A DNA stretch of 51,732 nt. Source: Paludibacteraceae bacterium (lineage in GTDB: Bacteria > Bacteroidota > Bacteroidia > Bacteroidales > Paludibacteraceae). How positions within the stretch are numbered: position 1 is the stretch's first letter; every line of letters starts with the position of its first letter. The stretch lies in NCBI GenBank assembly GCA_024400115.1, contig JAKSNF010000016.1:1-51732 (forward strand), in the 5' to 3' direction. Positions 16,406-24,628 of the stretch are shown here, one piece after another. The position numbers and the translations under genes were made by a program. Below the pieces are notes generated by a model. That model saw only the letters and a program-made list of their open reading frames with translations. It did no database searches and had not been told where the DNA came from.

Positions 16406-17772
16406 TACTTACTCAGCAATTTATATTGCCAAGGAGCTAAAGTGAACGTTTGTTCTGCTGCTAACTCTGCCTCGTGACCACAAAGGCAAGTGTATTTTCC
16501 GGCATAGTCACCTAACTGAAGGGTAACGGTTTGCTCCTCTGCGGACATGTTCATAACGGCAATAACCGTGTTCTCCTTATTGCACTTAGCGCAAACGAAG
16601 GGACGAACACAAGCAAAGATAGCGTCGTTATCTGCGTCTAAACGGTACATGGGTGCACCTATCTCAGGACTCCACAGCGCTTTGTTATTCTCGCGGAAAG
16701 CGTTGAGCGTTTGATAGAGAGCGAATTCAGGAGCCTTACCCTCTGTGGGCAGGTCAATAACGTCCTTCTCAAAGAACTCAAGGCGGTGGTTATTACCATT
16801 GATTTGACCCGTGTAAATCTCCGGCATACCGGGAACGATATAGGTGAAAGCTGCAAACAGATGAGCCGCATTGCCCATGCGCTCGAACTCGGTTCCGTTC
16901 CAACTGTTCTCATCGTGGTTGGAGGTGAAGTTCATACGGATAGCCTTGGCGCGGAGCGTGGTATCTACCTTAGCAAAATAAGCCCAGAGGTCATTCACCG
17001 TGCTCTTACCTTGAGCTACGTTATTCATTAAGTGGTGCAACTCCCAACCGTAGTACATATCAAAAGCCGTCTCGGTGAGTTCTTGTGCTTTGTCCTCGTT
17101 CTCGGCAAGGGTGAAGATAGTGGGATAATCCTTGCGCAGTTCCGTTATTGCCCAGTTCCAGAAATCCGTAGGAACCTCGCCGGCAACATCGCAACGGAAA
17201 CCGTCGATGTTCATCTCGTCCAGCCACCATTTCATAGCCTCAAACATAGCTTGACGCATCTCTTGTTTTCCGTAGTTCAGTTTAGCAATGTCGGTCCAAT
17301 CATACTGAACCATGAGGTTACCCAGACTGTCACGATAATGCCAGTCTTCGTTTTGCGCCCAAGCATGATCGGGAGCGGTGTGATTAGCTACCCAGTCGAG
17401 GATAACCTTAAAGCCCATCTCATGAGCCGTAGCTACGAAATGCTTGAAGTCCTCTTTAGTACCGAACTCGGGATTGATGTCGCAGTAATCTTTAATGGAG
17501 TAGTAACTACCAAGCGTACCCTTACGGGTGATAACGCCAATGGGTTGGCAGGGCATAACCCAAATAATGTCGATGCCGTTCTCCTTCAGTTGAGGCAGAA
17601 TCTGCTCCTCTGCTGCTGCAAAAGTACCTTCAGCCGTTACTTGGCGGGTGTTGAGTTCATAAATGGTGGTGTTGTACGCCCAGCAAGGGTGAGCTTTTTC
17701 ACAACATTTCTTACCGCAAGCGGTCAAGACAAAGCAGCTAACGAGTGCTGCAAAGAAAAGTGTTTTTTTCAT
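16405..17772 (-). CDS. GH13 alpha-amylase family lipoprotein
   Basis: Probable alpha-glucan hydrolase anchored as a lipoprotein: the signal peptide ends in the lipobox LTAC with Cys19. A GH13 barrel fills about 30-370: DWVANH (region I, 126-131), GFRCDVA with nucleophile D195, TLAENE with acid/base E224, and FTSNHD with D287. A C-terminal beta domain follows. At 455 residues it is a compact member without carbohydrate-binding modules. Its start is 16 bp from the GH2 stop, and its stop overlaps the next gene. Substrate (maltodextrin or other alpha-glucan) and inner versus outer membrane location are not determinable here. Confidence 0.93.
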   Translation of the reverse strand: MKKTLFFAALVSCFVLTACGKKCCEKAHPCWAYNTTIYELNTRQVTAEGTFAAAEEQILPQLKENGIDIIWVMPCQPIGVITRKGTLGSYYSIKDYCDINPEFGTKEDFKHFVATAHEMGFKVILDWVANHTAPDHAWAQNEDWHYRDSLGNLMVQYDWTDIAKLNYGKQEMRQAMFEAMKWWLDEMNIDGFRCDVAGEVPTDFWNWAITELRKDYPTIFTLAENEDKAQELTETAFDMYYGWELHHLMNNVAQGKSTVNDLWAYFAKVDTTLRAKAIRMNFTSNHDENSWNGTEFERMGNAAHLFAAFTYIVPGMPEIYTGQINGNNHRLEFFEKDVIDLPTEGKAPEFALYQTLNAFRENNKALWSPEIGAPMYRLDADNDAIFACVRPFVCAKCNKENTVIAVMNMSAEEQTVTLQLGDYAGKYTCLCGHEAELAAEQTFTLAPWQYKLLSK

Positions 17773-17788
17773 AATGATTGATTGTTAA

Positions 17789-20104
17789 TTAATGATTAAT
17801 GTTTATTGTTACAGGTTTTAAACCCTTTGAAGTGAACGTTGTTTGACCTTTATAGGTAATGAAAGTGCATTGACCCTTGAAGACGGGCATTTGGTGTTTG
17901 GTGTTTAGTGTCTGGTGTTTGGTAGATGGTTGCATCGGGTAGAGGCAGGTGGGGTCACCATTAGCAGCGGCTTTGACCACTCCCGTAGCCGTAATGAGGT
18001 TATCCGCCTCGGGGCAGAGGTTACCGTGCTTATCCACTACACTAATCGTGATATAATTCAGTTCCTCGGGATTCTCGTCCTTATTCGCCCACTCAGCCAC
18101 TAAATGGTGCGGTTTACCCGCCGTGCGCACGATGCGTTCATCGGCAATCTCACCGGCTTCATTATAAGCAACAACTTTGAGTTCGCCCGGTTCATAAATA
18201 GTGTGCATCCACATGAGGCGATAACGTGGCAGTATATCCGCCTCCGCAGGACAACCCCAAGAAGCGACTTCGAAATCGCCTACCTTAGGCGCTTCACTCT
18301 GACCAAAGCGTTGACGACCTTGGCTGACGCCGTTAATGAACACTTCTGCTTCGGGATAAGAGGTATAAACAAAGACGGGTGTTTCCTCTCCCTCACGTCC
18401 GTGCCACGTCCAGTGGGGCAGTACATGGAGGGTAGGGGATTGGGTGTCCCATTGCGATTTATAGAGATAGTAGCGGTCTTTGGGCAGCGAGGCAAGGTCG
18501 ATGATACCAAAGTAAGACGAGTGAGACGGCCACGCGTCCGTGTCATAAGGCGAGGGCTCGCCTAAGTAGTCAAAACCGGTCCAAACGAACTGACCTAAAT
18601 GCCAAGGGTTATCGTCTGCCAGTTGGAAATCGTAATCGGGCAGACCCGACCACGAGCAGTACTCCACATCGTAACCCGAAGACTGATTACCCGGGTGAAA
18701 AGCATCGGGGCGTATCACCACGGGATAAGTATAAGTCCCACGAGTAGAGACGGTAGAAGCCGTTTCAGAGCCGAGTATCATTTTCTGCGGCAGTCTTTGA
18801 TATGCTTCCTCGTAATGGCAGGTGCGGTAGTTCAGTCCGGGAATATCGAGAACGGCACCAAAGCCGTTGCTCATGATAGCCGTTACTTGGTCGCAACCAC
18901 AGGTCACGAGGCGCGTGGAGTCAAGTTCGTGCACTTTGTCTTGCAACATCTTAGCCGTAGCCGGTCCGTCGGGGAGGGTCTGATCCCAGACCTCGTTGCC
19001 AATCGACCACATAACAACGGAAGGATGATTGCGGAAGTGCAGCATCATATTCGTTATATCGCGCTCCCACCACTCGTTGAACTCATTGTGGTAGTCGTTC
19101 TTTCCTTTGGGTCGTGTCCACGTGTCGAACGCTTCAACGATGACCATCAGTCCTATTTCGTCGCATAACTCAACGAGTTCGGTAGAAGGCATGTTATGGG
19201 TAGTGCGAACGGCATTACAACCCATCTGCTTGAGCATCGTCAGTTGGTGACGAAGCGCATCACGATGAACAGCCGTACCGAGTGGACCGAGGTCGTGGTG
19301 CAAGCACACGCCCTTGAACTTAGTGGGTACTCCGTTAAGGTAGAAGCCGCTATCGGGCTTAAACTCCAAGGTGCGAACGCCGTAGGGTACATCGCGACTA
19401 TCAACCAGCGTGTTGCCGTTATAGACGCGAATATGAGCGGTGTAGAGATGTGGATTCTCCGGACTCCACATATTTAGTTTAGAGTTTAGAGTGTAGAGTT
19501 TAGAGTATCCTTCTATCTCTACGCGAGTAGAGGGGGTGCGGTTGGCAACATCCACGGTGATGGTGTCGTTCGTTATGTGCACACCCCAAACGGGAATGTG
19601 TGTGTGGGCTTGACGGTAGAGTTTAACTTGACGGTACAAACCCGCTCCCGGGTACCAACGAGACGATTCGGGTTGGTTACGAAGGCGGAAGACAATCGTG
19701 TTCTCTCCATCTCTCAGATACGGCGATATATCGCAATGGAAAGCGTTATAGCCGTAGGGCCAGTACGTCACGAGCGAGTCGTTAACAAAGACCTGAGCGT
19801 GCGACATGGCTCCATCGCAGTACAGCGTGTAAACACTATCACGACGGTCGGATAAAGAGATGGTGGTCTTATATTCCGCCGTTCCAAACCAGTTTAGTCC
19901 ACCGGTACGACCTGTTTTATCCGTTGCTGTGGTCTCTCCGTTCTGCACCACCGCCACCGTTTGGAGGTCGTTGGCACGGTCAAAAGGAGTGGTGATTGCC
20001 CAGTCATGAGGCACAGCCACAGACCGCTGCGCTGAAAGACTATCAGGTGTTTGGCTGAATAGCCACGAGGTGAGGTAAGTGATGGTTAGAATCAGTGTTG
20101 CCAT
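17789..20104 (-). CDS. Glycoside hydrolase family 2 (beta-galactosidase-like), secreted
   Basis: Releases terminal sugar, most likely galactose, from the non-reducing end of beta-linked oligosaccharides. It has an N-terminal signal-like helix, a sugar-binding jellyroll (about 25-170), an Ig-like domain (about 170-255) and a TIM barrel: IGNEVW with acid/base E371, LGSETAS with nucleophile E447, and conserved RTTHN (300-304). A C-terminal Ig-like extension completes 771 residues. Two stretches look inserted by repeats: YSKLYTLNSKLN (200-211, TTTAGAG family) and STKHQTLNTKHQ (about 727-738, TTGGTGT family). Its start overlaps the GH53 gene by 13 bp. With the neighbouring endo-galactanase, a beta-galactosidase acting on galactooligosaccharides is a reasonable inference. 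Confidence 0.92.
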   Translation of the reverse strand: MATLILTITYLTSWLFSQTPDSLSAQRSVAVPHDWAITTPFDRANDLQTVAVVQNGETTATDKTGRTGGLNWFGTAEYKTTISLSDRRDSVYTLYCDGAMSHAQVFVNDSLVTYWPYGYNAFHCDISPYLRDGENTIVFRLRNQPESSRWYPGAGLYRQVKLYRQAHTHIPVWGVHITNDTITVDVANRTPSTRVEIEGYSKLYTLNSKLNMWSPENPHLYTAHIRVYNGNTLVDSRDVPYGVRTLEFKPDSGFYLNGVPTKFKGVCLHHDLGPLGTAVHRDALRHQLTMLKQMGCNAVRTTHNMPSTELVELCDEIGLMVIVEAFDTWTRPKGKNDYHNEFNEWWERDITNMMLHFRNHPSVVMWSIGNEVWDQTLPDGPATAKMLQDKVHELDSTRLVTCGCDQVTAIMSNGFGAVLDIPGLNYRTCHYEEAYQRLPQKMILGSETASTVSTRGTYTYPVVIRPDAFHPGNQSSGYDVEYCSWSGLPDYDFQLADDNPWHLGQFVWTGFDYLGEPSPYDTDAWPSHSSYFGIIDLASLPKDRYYLYKSQWDTQSPTLHVLPHWTWHGREGEETPVFVYTSYPEAEVFINGVSQGRQRFGQSEAPKVGDFEVASWGCPAEADILPRYRLMWMHTIYEPGELKVVAYNEAGEIADERIVRTAGKPHHLVAEWANKDENPEELNYITISVVDKHGNLCPEADNLITATGVVKAAANGDPTCLYPMQPSTKHQTLNTKHQMPVFKGQCTFITYKGQTTFTSKGLKPVTININH
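17891..17925 (-). repeat. TTGGTGT heptamers near the GH2 C-terminus
   Basis: Five consecutive 7-bp units on the + strand: TTGGTGT, TTGGTGT, TTAGTGT, CTGGTGT, TTGGTAG. They code in frame for KHQTLNTKHQ-like residues on the gene strand. The same family reappears at 24598-24626. Confidence 0.9.
19473..19509 (-). repeat. TTTAGAG heptamers inside the GH2 gene
   Basis: TTTAGTTTAGAGTTTAGAG followed by TGTAGAGTTTAGAG runs in frame through the linker before the WSPENPHLY beta strand of the Ig-like domain. It adds about 12 residues. Confidence 0.85.
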
Positions 20105-21264
20105 AGTTGTATAAGTGCTTGATTTGGTTGACCGTTAGAGGTGAAAGCGCCCATATTATAGGATCCCCAACCGTCTTTGGTATATTCCGTAGGTTTCCAG
20201 TTATTGTAGCAGGTAGGCTCCCAATAGAAGGCACCATCGTAATAAGGCAGTGTGTCCAGTTTAGCACGCAAATCGGCTATCACCTTCACCGCCGTTGGTA
20301 CTTGTGCCTTGGCAGATAGAGTACCTATCTCGGATAACATAATCGGGCAGTTAAACTCGCCATGAAGGAGTTTGATGTTATTAAGAGCCAGTTTATTCAT
20401 TTCTGACCACGACTTGCCTGACCATGCTTGCATCATGGGGTAGTGACTCAGTCCAATGGCATCGAACTTACCGCCATTGGCTTTCATCTTACGGAAGAAC
20501 CAGTTGTTGTTCTCGTAGGCGTTATCTATGTGTATCACCACAATGGCTTCGGGGAAGATGGCTTTGGTGGCATCATAACCGGCTGTAGTGAGGGCGGCAT
20601 AGTTCTTCCAACCATCGGGCAGGTCGCCTTGGCTGTTCCATAGTTGTGCCGTTGGCCACAACATACCGTTGCGGGTCTCGTTTCCAATCTGTACCCAAGC
20701 AGGGGTGACGCCCTCCGCTTTGAGAGCGGTTAAAACGGTTGTGGTGTGTGCTACGAGCGAATCGCGTAGGGCGTCAAACTTGCAGTTCTTCCAAGCAGTG
20801 GGTTTAGTTTGCTTAGAGGGATCTGCAAAGTAATCCGAGTAGTGGAAATCAATCATCACATTCAGACCGAGTTCAGCAGCGCGCTTAGCTTTAACTAACA
20901 CGTCGGGTAGGTTACACCAGCCTGTGCTATGATTGACCCACACACGAAGACGAACAGCGGTCATACCATAACTCTTGAGCAAAGACATAACCTCTTGTGG
21001 TTGTGCTAAAGAGTCATAAAAGAGCACGCCCATTTGCTCCTGCTCCGTTATCCACGATAAGTCCGCTCCGCGGATGGGGAGTAGGGCTTCTTGTGTCTGG
21101 TGTGTGGTGTCCTGTGGTTGGTGTGTGGTGTCCTGTGGTTGGTGTGTAGTGTCCTGTGGTTGGTGTGTGGTGTCTTGTTTTTGGCGAGTATCATCCGGAG
21201 TAGGCATTGGATTATTACAAGCTAAAAGCAAGAGTGCCGTCCACAGTAATAGTACTTGTTTCAT
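20092..21264 (-). CDS. Arabinogalactan endo-beta-1,4-galactanase (GH53) lipoprotein
   Basis: Cleaves internal beta-1,4-galactan linkages, as in pectic type I arabinogalactan. The lipoprotein signal ends at LLLAC (Cys16). A repetitive linker follows (QDTTHQP, about four copies, 30-58), then the GH53 barrel (about 62-388): RGADLSW, VRLRVWV, DFHYSDYFADP, IGNETRNGMLWP with acid/base E196, and IMLSEIG with nucleophile E312. Domain length is normal. The linker is coded by a 21-bp tandem repeat, three times seven bases. It overlaps the upstream GH13 by 50 bp and the downstream GH2 by 13 bp, so it belongs to the same transcript. Confidence 0.95.
   Translation of the reverse strand: MKQVLLLWTALLLLACNNPMPTPDDTRQKQDTTHQPQDTTHQPQDTTHQPQDTTHQTQEALLPIRGADLSWITEQEQMGVLFYDSLAQPQEVMSLLKSYGMTAVRLRVWVNHSTGWCNLPDVLVKAKRAAELGLNVMIDFHYSDYFADPSKQTKPTAWKNCKFDALRDSLVAHTTTVLTALKAEGVTPAWVQIGNETRNGMLWPTAQLWNSQGDLPDGWKNYAALTTAGYDATKAIFPEAIVVIHIDNAYENNNWFFRKMKANGGKFDAIGLSHYPMMQAWSGKSWSEMNKLALNNIKLLHGEFNCPIMLSEIGTLSAKAQVPTAVKVIADLRAKLDTLPYYDGAFYWEPTCYNNWKPTEYTKDGWGSYNMGAFTSNGQPNQALIQLWQH
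21100..21182 (-). repeat. 21-bp tandem repeat coding QDTTHQP linker
   Basis: About four copies of a 21-bp unit (GTGTGGTGTCCTGTGGTTG plus GT) code for the heptapeptide QDTTHQP between the lipobox and the GH53 catalytic domain. The unit equals three heptamers and stays in frame. Confidence 0.9.
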
Positions 21265-23215
21265 TGCGATTGATTTTTACATTAACAACTTGACCCATAT
21301 ATACGCGATTGAACTCCAATGTGTTCTCGTCGGCATAAACAGGGATATAGTCACCATAGATAAGCGGCATACACGTGCGACGCAGATGAATGAGTTCTTG
21401 CATTTTAGCACGGAAAGCTTGCTCGTCTTCGTTCAGTCCCTCAAAGCGCATCATGTGACGGTTGTCGGGGTCGTTACCGCCCGGTTGAGCGTACTCGTCT
21501 CCTTGATAAACGCAGGGCACACCCGGGATAGTGAAGTTAATCATCTCTTGCAGCATGGTGAGACGGTAGGCTTTCTCGGCATCGCCTATTCCTACCTCTC
21601 GCGTCCAACCTTCTTCTTTGGCATCGTCCGTGAATGCGAGTGCTCCGCCGGCAATGGAAGCAAAGCGTGCTTGGTCATGATTACCGGATATATTACCCAT
21701 CGTGTGGTGTGCTCCGTAAGTGGCCAAAGACTCGCGAATAGTGCGGTCTATATCTGACATAGGCTGTTCGCTCATTAAGGCGTGCAGAATAGTATAATAA
21801 ACATTGAAATCAAATTGGGCATTGAGCATGCCTGTTTTGATATAGATATTGATGAGTTCTGGACTGCCGTAGGTCTCACCTATCATCCAGATATGGCGGT
21901 CGGGGAAACGTTCCGCAATCTTAGCACCGAGGGTGCGCCAGTAACACTCTGGGATATGCTTGCAGGCGTCGTGACGGAAACCGTCGAAGTCATAGTTCTC
22001 GAGCCAATAGAGGGCGGTGTCAGTCATGGCTTGATAAACCTCCTCACGCTCCAAGTCGAGGGTGGGGATATGAACATCAAACCAAGTGGTGAGGCGTGCC
22101 TCGTCCCATAGTTCGAAGTTACGACGACCATCGGGCAGAATCGAATCCGTGTGCCAATCGGGGTGCTGAACATAAGTGGGCGACTCGATGTGCATATGGT
22201 TGGCTACATAGTCGAGAATAACGTTCATCTCGTGTGCGTGCGCGGTATTAAGTAAGGTCGTTAGTTCGTCCGGCGTACCGAAACGCTGTTCAACCACCGT
22301 ACCGAAGATAGGCCAATAACCGTGATAGCCGGTGTATTTGGTGTAATTATGAGTTATGAATTTTGAATTTTGAGAATCATCGTATTTGTTGCCGTTCTTG
22401 AACTCATAATGTCCCCATGCCGTCCACGGGTTCTGGGTAATAGGACTAACCCAAAGTGTCGTGATACCGAGGGAGTCGAAGAAACCGTCCTCAATCTTAG
22501 CCGTAATACCTGCCAAGTCTCCGCCTTGATAATCAACTATATCTAATACTTCGGGCGAGTTAATCTTCCAATCATTGTCCTTATTGCCGTTGTTAAAGCG
22601 ATCCACCAAAAGCGAGTATAGTACTTGCGCATTATCGTCATGACGATTCAGTTGACTCGCATTCGTGATGGGACAACCGTCCTCTAACGGAATAAGGATG
22701 TCGTTAAAGAGGGTGTCTTCATCTACGGCATAAACGCGTAAGAAAGAACGCTTCGCTGATTGCTTCGCTGAGAGATTGATAGTGAGGGTTTGCGTTGCTT
22801 CGTCAAAAGCGTAGGAATCAAGAGTGATGTTGTCTATCATCACTACGAATTTCGGGTTTGTGACGGGTTTGCTAAAGCCTACGCGAACCACCTTGTCCTC
22901 GCAGCCGGTAGTGAACATCGCCTGCTCAACGGGCAATTGAGGCAATGCTACAATATCCGTTTCACCTTGACGAATAACATTTAACTTATTTCCCTCAATA
23001 AAAATCGTGTCGGGATTGCCGGGGATGTAATCGGTGAGTAGAACAGTGGTCATATCTCCCGTGAGGTGAATAGGCATAATAGGATTATGCGGAGCCTTGG
23101 GAGCGCAACTCGTGAGGAGTAGAGGGGTAGAGGAGTAGAGGAGTAGGGTAGCTCCTATAACCTTTAAGATGGAGTGTTTCTTAGCCACAAGGGCACGATT
23201 AACTTCGTTTTTCAT
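21215..23215 (-). CDS. GH13 alpha-amylase family lipoprotein with N-terminal accessory domains
   Basis: Alpha-glucan hydrolase. The signal ends in LLTSC (Cys37). Residues about 45-190 form beta-rich accessory domains, and the barrel spans about 195-590: region I DYVANH (335-340), GFRHDA with nucleophile D416, IGETYG with acid/base E447, and SGNHD with D514. A C-terminal beta domain follows. Repeat-derived stretches are visible in the signal peptide (LLLYSSTPLLL), at about 148-157 (LSAKQSAKRS) and at about 281-291 (SQNSKFITHNY). Its N-terminus MKNEVNRALVAKK is almost identical, also in DNA, to that of the giant protein at 46683. ATGA overlap with the M20 gene upstream. Confidence 0.93.
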   Translation of the reverse strand: MKNEVNRALVAKKHSILKVIGATLLLYSSTPLLLTSCAPKAPHNPIMPIHLTGDMTTVLLTDYIPGNPDTIFIEGNKLNVIRQGETDIVALPQLPVEQAMFTTGCEDKVVRVGFSKPVTNPKFVVMIDNITLDSYAFDEATQTLTINLSAKQSAKRSFLRVYAVDEDTLFNDILIPLEDGCPITNASQLNRHDDNAQVLYSLLVDRFNNGNKDNDWKINSPEVLDIVDYQGGDLAGITAKIEDGFFDSLGITTLWVSPITQNPWTAWGHYEFKNGNKYDDSQNSKFITHNYTKYTGYHGYWPIFGTVVEQRFGTPDELTTLLNTAHAHEMNVILDYVANHMHIESPTYVQHPDWHTDSILPDGRRNFELWDEARLTTWFDVHIPTLDLEREEVYQAMTDTALYWLENYDFDGFRHDACKHIPECYWRTLGAKIAERFPDRHIWMIGETYGSPELINIYIKTGMLNAQFDFNVYYTILHALMSEQPMSDIDRTIRESLATYGAHHTMGNISGNHDQARFASIAGGALAFTDDAKEEGWTREVGIGDAEKAYRLTMLQEMINFTIPGVPCVYQGDEYAQPGGNDPDNRHMMRFEGLNEDEQAFRAKMQELIHLRRTCMPLIYGDYIPVYADENTLEFNRVYMGQVVNVKINRNETSTITVDGTLAFSL
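22345..22376 (-). repeat. AATTTTG heptamers inside GH13 gene
   Basis: AATTATGAGTTATGAATTTT followed by GAATTTTGAG on the + strand consists of ATTATGA/AATTTTG heptamers. In frame it codes for QNSKFITHNY in a barrel loop. Similar ATTCAAA heptamers are known from cyanobacterial STRR repeats. Confidence 0.75.
22745..22775 (-). repeat. CGCTTCGCTGA tandem repeat inside GH13 gene
   Basis: GAACGCTTCGCTGATTGCTT followed by CGCTGAGAG gives two CGCTTCGCTGA/TGCTTCGCTGA units. They code LSAKQSAKRS and are related to the AGACCGCTGCGCTG family. Confidence 0.65.
23114..23150 (-). repeat. GAGGAGTA octamers inside a lipoprotein signal peptide
   Basis: GAGGAGTA, GAGGGGTA, GAGGAGTA, GAGGAGTA at 8-bp steps on the + strand. 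On the gene strand they encode LLYSSTPLLL, the hydrophobic core of the signal before the lipobox. Confidence 0.9.
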
Positions 23216-24597
23216 GATTGTATATGTTTATAAAATTCGGTTACTGCAACGATGCCTTTTTCCCATACTTCCAGATCCATTGACTCATTGGGCGAGTGAA
23301 TAGCATTGGCCTCTAAACCAAAGCCCATGAGGATAGTCTTAACGCCTAAGATGCGTTCAAAAGAGGCGATAATCGGAATACTACCTCCGCGGCGTGCAGC
23401 AATAGGACGTTTGCCAAAAGCAATAGCAAAACCTTCTTCGGCAGCCTTATAAGCCGGTAAGTCGATAGGACAAAGGTAGGCTTCACCCCCGTGCATAGGC
23501 GTAACGGTCACGCGAACACCCTTCGGGGCGATAGATTGGATATAGTCAACAAAAGCCTTTGAGATGACTTCGTGGTTCTGATTGGCAACGAGGCGGCAAC
23601 TCACTTTAGCGTAAGCCTTAGAGGGCAGAACGGTCTTACTGCCTTCGCCTGTATAGCCACCCCAAATACCGCAAATGTCAAACGTCGGGCGGCAGGAGTT
23701 GCGCTCCAAAGTTACATAGCCGTCCTCACCAAAGACATCATCTACGTCAATAGCTTTTTTATAGGCTTGCAGATCGAAAGGTATCTGGCTAATCATGTCG
23801 CGCTCCTCTTTTGTCATGGGTACTACATCGTCATAGAAATGCGGAACGGTGATGCGTCCTTTATCGTCAATGACCTGAGCGAGCATCTCCGTTAGGGCGT
23901 TAATGGGGTTCTTAACGGCACCGCCGAAGTGACCCGAATGTAAGTCACGATTGGGACCGGTAACCTCTATCTGCCAGTAGCATAAACCGCGTAAACCGGT
24001 AGTGAGAGAGGGTGTGTCTTTGCCAATCATAGAGGTGTCGGAAACGAGAATGAAATCGCAAGCGAGTAGGTCTTTGTGCTCCTCAATAAAAGCTTCCAAA
24101 GAGGGTGAACCTATCTCTTCCTCGCCCTCAAAGATAAACTTAACGTGACAATTCATCAACCCCTCGTTGACGAGGTACTCAAAGGCTTTGGCTTGAATCA
24201 TAGCCTGCCCCTTATCGTCGTCCGCCCCACGTGCGTAGAGACGACCATCACGAATAGTGGGTTCCCACGGATTAGATTGCCACAGTTCAAGCGGCTCTGC
24301 CGGCATCACGTCATAGTGAGCATAGACAAGCACCGTTGGTACTTGTGAGTTTAGAGTGGAGAGTGTAGAGTTTAGAGAGGGAGTGTATTCGGCAAAGACA
24401 AAGGGGTTGCCGTTGGAAGGCATCACCTCTGCATGTTGACAACCGGCTTGACGTAGCAGTTCAACCCAACGTTCGGCACAACGAAGCATATCCGCTTTGT
24501 GCTCGGGTTGACAACTGACAGATGGAATACGAATGAGGGACGCCCACTCGTCGTAAAAACGCTGCTTGTTAGCAGAAATGTAATCTTGAATGTTCAT
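23212..24597 (-). CDS. M20 family dipeptidase
   Basis: Zinc metallopeptidase of the M20 family (carnosinase/PepV-like dipeptidases); cytoplasmic, no signal. Visible: YAHYDVMP (first metal His and Asp), RGADDDKGQ (bridging Asp), EGEEEIGS (general-base Glu and metal Glu), SDTSM, the dimerisation domain with HSGHFGG, and the C-terminal metal His in NAIHSPNESM. The start is ATG at 24597 (MNIQDYISANKQ). An in-frame extension upstream would be translated from TTGGTGT repeats and is rejected. 461 residues. An in-frame TTTAGAG-derived stretch at about 71-83 (SLNSTLSTLNS) extends a loop. It overlaps the GH13 start by 4 bp (ATGA). Confidence 0.93.
   Translation of the reverse strand: MNIQDYISANKQRFYDEWASLIRIPSVSCQPEHKADMLRCAERWVELLRQAGCQHAEVMPSNGNPFVFAEYTPSLNSTLSTLNSQVPTVLVYAHYDVMPAEPLELWQSNPWEPTIRDGRLYARGADDDKGQAMIQAKAFEYLVNEGLMNCHVKFIFEGEEEIGSPSLEAFIEEHKDLLACDFILVSDTSMIGKDTPSLTTGLRGLCYWQIEVTGPNRDLHSGHFGGAVKNPINALTEMLAQVIDDKGRITVPHFYDDVVPMTKEERDMISQIPFDLQAYKKAIDVDDVFGEDGYVTLERNSCRPTFDICGIWGGYTGEGSKTVLPSKAYAKVSCRLVANQNHEVISKAFVDYIQSIAPKGVRVTVTPMHGGEAYLCPIDLPAYKAAEEGFAIAFGKRPIAARRGGSIPIIASFERILGVKTILMGFGLEANAIHSPNESMDLEVWEKGIVAVTEFYKHIQS
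24348..24386 (-). repeat. TTTAGAG heptamers inside the M20 gene
   Basis: GTTTAGAGTGGAGAGTGTAG followed by AGTTTAGAG is composed of 7-bp units (TTTAGAG, TGGAGAG, TGTAGAG). They read in frame as SLNSTLSTLNS. Confidence 0.9.
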
Positions 24598-24628
24598 GGT
24601 GTATAGTGTTTGGTGTTTAGTGTTTGAT
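24598..24628 (-). repeat. TTGGTGT heptamers between TraB and M20 genes
   Basis: TAGTGTT, TGGTGTT, TAGTGTT units lie immediately before the M20 ATG. They provide the TAA stop of the TraB-family gene at 24617-24619. Confidence 0.85.

Noticed and set aside
17032..17781. 249-codon plus-strand frame opposite the GH13 lipoprotein gene
   Set aside because: Antisense to a gene with all catalytic motifs intact; no family resemblance or promoter.
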